64,000 nucleotides of DNA, taken from assembly GCA_014529385.2 (NCBI GenBank), contig CM043968.1, positions 5,134,001-5,198,000 on the forward strand, read 5' to 3'. Origin of the DNA: Adiantum capillus-veneris. Its lineage: Eukaryota; Streptophyta; Polypodiopsida; Polypodiales; Pteridaceae. Below, one piece after another: positions 60,781 to 64,000 of the stretch. The notes beneath the pieces were generated by a model. It was not told where the DNA came from, did no database searches, and worked only from the letters and a program-made list of their open reading frames with translations. Positions within the stretch are counted from its first letter, which is position 1. The number at the start of each line of letters is the position of its first letter. The position numbers and the translations under genes are program-made.

Positions 60781-60912
60781 TGTGTGAACACACACACACA
60801 TGCATGTGCATTGACAAGCAACCTAGTCATGATCTTAGAAGACGATTCACACTATCAAATGCACTTTTGTCAAAGTTGATAATGGGATTTCCACAAACCT
60901 AGTCTCTTTACC

Positions 60913-60916
<4 letters not shown>

Positions 60917-60961
<45 letters not shown>
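60917..60961. repeat. (CT)n microsatellite
   Basis: About 22 units. Confidence 0.95.
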
Positions 60962-60964
<3 letters not shown>

Positions 60965-61529
60965 CATGACAAACTTGAACTACATTTGGAGTTGGTATGT
61001 GGACGGATTAACTGTGGCATAAGCAAGCGAGTCCCTCTCTATTTGTAAAAACGTACTTAACCTTCGAGTTTTCCTTAGTCTCTCTCTCATGTACACACGT
61101 CTCGTGTGCGCGTGCATACACACACTCATCGCAACAATCAACAACTCAGTGGGGGAGGGTAGGGGAGGGAGGTAGCACAATTGCTTGTGACACGTGGAGG
61201 TGTCAATTTTTCAAGAACTTTAAGAAAGAGTATAGGAGTGCGTCTTTATAATAATTTGTTAAAATTTTAAATATAAAATTATATAATTTGTTAAATAATA
61301 TCAATATTGGTCTTGAAAATTTTCCCTTTAACAAAAATCCAAATATGTCTTCAAAAGCCAAATTTGCAATGAGAAGCAAATCACCCTTAAATTTATCTTT
61401 TTTCTATGATTTACTCTAGTAGAGTAAAAACGTCTTTTGTATAATAAAAAAAGTAAGTTTTTTTATTTTTATTTGTCAAAAGGCTTTTCATTCAAACAAT
61501 TTGGTTTTCATTCATACAGTCTTACTCTT

Positions 61530-61533
61530 CACT

Positions 61534-61567
<34 letters not shown>

Positions 61568-61884
61568 CATGTATGTATATATATGTATACATATATATCG
61601 AAATATTTAAAGAGAGAGAGAGAGAGAGAGAGAGTTTTTGCAGAGTGTGGTTTTGGTAGAATGACCTATCTTTCAAGGTTGTTGTCATCCTCTCTCCACT
61701 TAGCTTACCATAGAATTTTACTATCTTTAGGAGAGGCTTTTCTTGCACTTTTTGGTTTTTTTCATTTGCGTATGTAGCTAGTTGTACTTGGTTCTCACAG
61801 TTCCAATTTGTTACTTTAGTTCTCTCAGATTCATCATCATCTGGGCATTCTCAGAGATTTTTCAAGTAATACAAATAAGCCTCT

Positions 61885-61890
<6 letters not shown>
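61530..61890. repeat. Repeated unit, copy 1 (about 360 bp)
   Basis: It contains (TA)/(GT), then AAATATTTAAAGAGA, (GA), a TCAAGGTTGTTGTCATCCTC block, GTAGCTAGTTGTACTTGGTT and ends ACAAATAAGCCTCTTTTGAG plus (GA). It matches 63020-63400 nearly throughout; the central part (TTAGCTTACCATAG to CATCATCA) also occurs at about 62039-62180. Confidence 0.87.
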
Positions 61891-61928
<38 letters not shown>

Positions 61929-61992
61929 AGAAGAAGAAAATTAGCTCTACCGGTCCCAGATTTATTGGAGGTAGAGCTAATTTTCTTCTTCT

Positions 61993-62037
<45 letters not shown>
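61888..62037. repeat. Near-perfect palindrome, about 64-bp arms
   Basis: Left arm (GA)n then AGAGGAGAAGAAGAAG..GCTCTACC (to 61951); right arm GGTAGAGC..CTTCTTCTTCTCCTCT then (CT)n (from 61970). The loop is GGTCCCAGATTTATTGGA. The non-repetitive 31 bp of each arm match perfectly. A related single right arm lies at about 63524-63610. Confidence 0.92.
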
Positions 62038-62039
<2 letters not shown>

Positions 62040-62122
62040 CTTAGCTTACCATAGAATTTTACTATCTTTAGGAGAGGCTTTTCTTGCACTTTTTGGTTTT
62101 TTTCATTTGCGCATGTAGCTAG

Positions 62123-62728
62123 TTGTACTTGGTTCTCACAGTTCCAATTTGTTGCTTTAGTTCTCTCAGATTCATCATCACCAAGTTCACCAAAACAAAA
62201 GAAGAAGTGGAGACTACCCTTACACAATCAGTCAAAAATCAAGTGCAAGAAGCAATCATTCATAAGGTGGACGACCGTGTGGCGTCCACGCTACGTGAGC
62301 GACAACGGCAAGATGAGATCGCCCTCAATGTTCGCATTGGTGGGCTTCCAAGTGACTGGAAAGGGGAGGGAGAGCTCAAGTTCCATGAAGCGATTGCCCG
62401 CATCCAGACAACAACCCACATGATAGAGTGGAATACACCAACAATCGACTCCATCACACACGAGCATTGCACCAATCATGCGATCCTCACTTTCAAGACC
62501 AAAGAGGACCGAATTAAACTCCTTGAACAATCAAGGCTTCTCAAGGGCACTAAAATCTGGTTCACAGAAGATCTTACCCCCAGCCAACTCAAGCAGAAGA
62601 AGACAGAACTACAAAAGGTGCGAGCAGCGCGTACGGCAGGGAAATGGGCAGTCTATCGAGGAGGTAAAGTCATTATTCAGGAGTTTCGAACTCCTAAAAT
62701 GGCTCCCCTCTCACCTATCCCCCCTTAG
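62123..62728 (+). CDS. LINE ORF1-like protein fragment
   Basis: An open frame to TAG near 62726. There is no convincing start: the upstream 20 codons belong to the repeated unit, and recognisable sense begins at about 62180 (KFTKTKEEVETTLTQSVKNQ). Charged helical N-terminal part, then LNVRIGGLPSDWKGEG, HAILTFKTKEDRIKLLEQSR, LKGTKIWFTEDLTPSQLK and GKWAVYRGGKVIIQEF. This order (coiled segment, RRM-like domain with a V/I.GLP start, then C-terminal domain with LKGT.I...EDLTP) is the pattern of L1-type LINE ORF1 nucleic-acid-binding proteins. No endonuclease or RT follows; AT-rich and microsatellite sequence begins within 200 bp. Probably a partial element; family assignment is by pattern memory. 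Confidence 0.5.
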   Translation: MYLVLTVPICCFSSLRFIITKFTKTKEEVETTLTQSVKNQVQEAIIHKVDDRVASTLRERQRQDEIALNVRIGGLPSDWKGEGELKFHEAIARIQTTTHMIEWNTPTIDSITHEHCTNHAILTFKTKEDRIKLLEQSRLLKGTKIWFTEDLTPSQLKQKKTELQKVRAARTAGKWAVYRGGKVIIQEFRTPKMAPLSPIPP

Positions 62729-62896
62729 ATTTTAAGTTTTGTTCATCCCATCCCATTTTCTCTTTTGTTCACCCATCACTGGACCCTCAGTCCTTAACTG
62801 ATATGTATCTGCCCTTCATTTAGAAGGAATCTTTGTATGCGCTGTTTTTCAGTCCCATAGGTCATATCTGACCTCCGTGGACGATAATTCAATCAA

Positions 62897-64000
<1,104 letters not shown>

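Overview
The window is repeat-dominated nuclear DNA from a land plant. Ty1/copia and Ty3/gypsy elements are nested in one another and separated by satellite-like arrays and long (GA/CT), (GT/CA) and (AT) microsatellites. No intact host gene, tRNA or rRNA was found. The lineage cannot be fixed from this window; the extreme GA/CT content and mix of old elements suggest a large, repeat-rich genome (a fern or other non-angiosperm is possible), but this is inference.

Left part (1-18.2 kb): an AT-rich gene-free stretch, then a 2.2-kb minus-strand copia element (2652-4869) bounded by an AAAGA target duplication and internally deleted so that a stub of its 5' LTR abuts reverse transcriptase. Next come a decayed DNA-transposon-like gene on the minus strand (about 5.86-7.26 kb), several tandem arrays (a 160-bp family at 10.2-12.0 kb is the clearest), and a second relative of that transposase on the plus strand (13.06-17.8 kb). 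The second copy is split by a gypsy pol remnant that itself carries a MITE-like insert.

Middle (18.2-34.1 kb): a large minus-strand non-autonomous retroelement (called E2, 18253 to about 29197) has a 3' LTR, a polypurine tract, gag, paired zinc knuckles, an aspartic protease and a long coiled-coil ORF, but no recognisable reverse transcriptase or integrase. Tandem arrays of one style lie on both sides of it. An old gypsy remnant (E3, 31.5-33.3 kb) follows, part of which is duplicated in inverted orientation.

Right-centre (34.1-54.4 kb): a four-deep nest. A copia-like element X (LTR 54063-54364, minus) was hit by E1 (34141-52881, minus; two LTRs, PBS, PPT, 5.5-kb non-coding interior). E1's 5' LTR was hit by a Tat-like gypsy with two RNase H domains (40762-52041, plus; TSD AGCGT). 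That gypsy contains a nearly complete Tork-like copia (41104-46303, plus). The other E1 LTR (at 34191-34200) preserves the empty target site.

Right end (54.4-64 kb): mostly simple-sequence DNA and local duplications, plus one partial LINE-ORF1-like reading frame (62123-62728) lying between two copies of a roughly 370-bp unit.

None of the coding regions is intact; most reading frames are broken, and in the gypsy element and in E2 ORF2 the breaks are almost all TAG. E1, E2, E3, X and copia-1 are labels made for this report.
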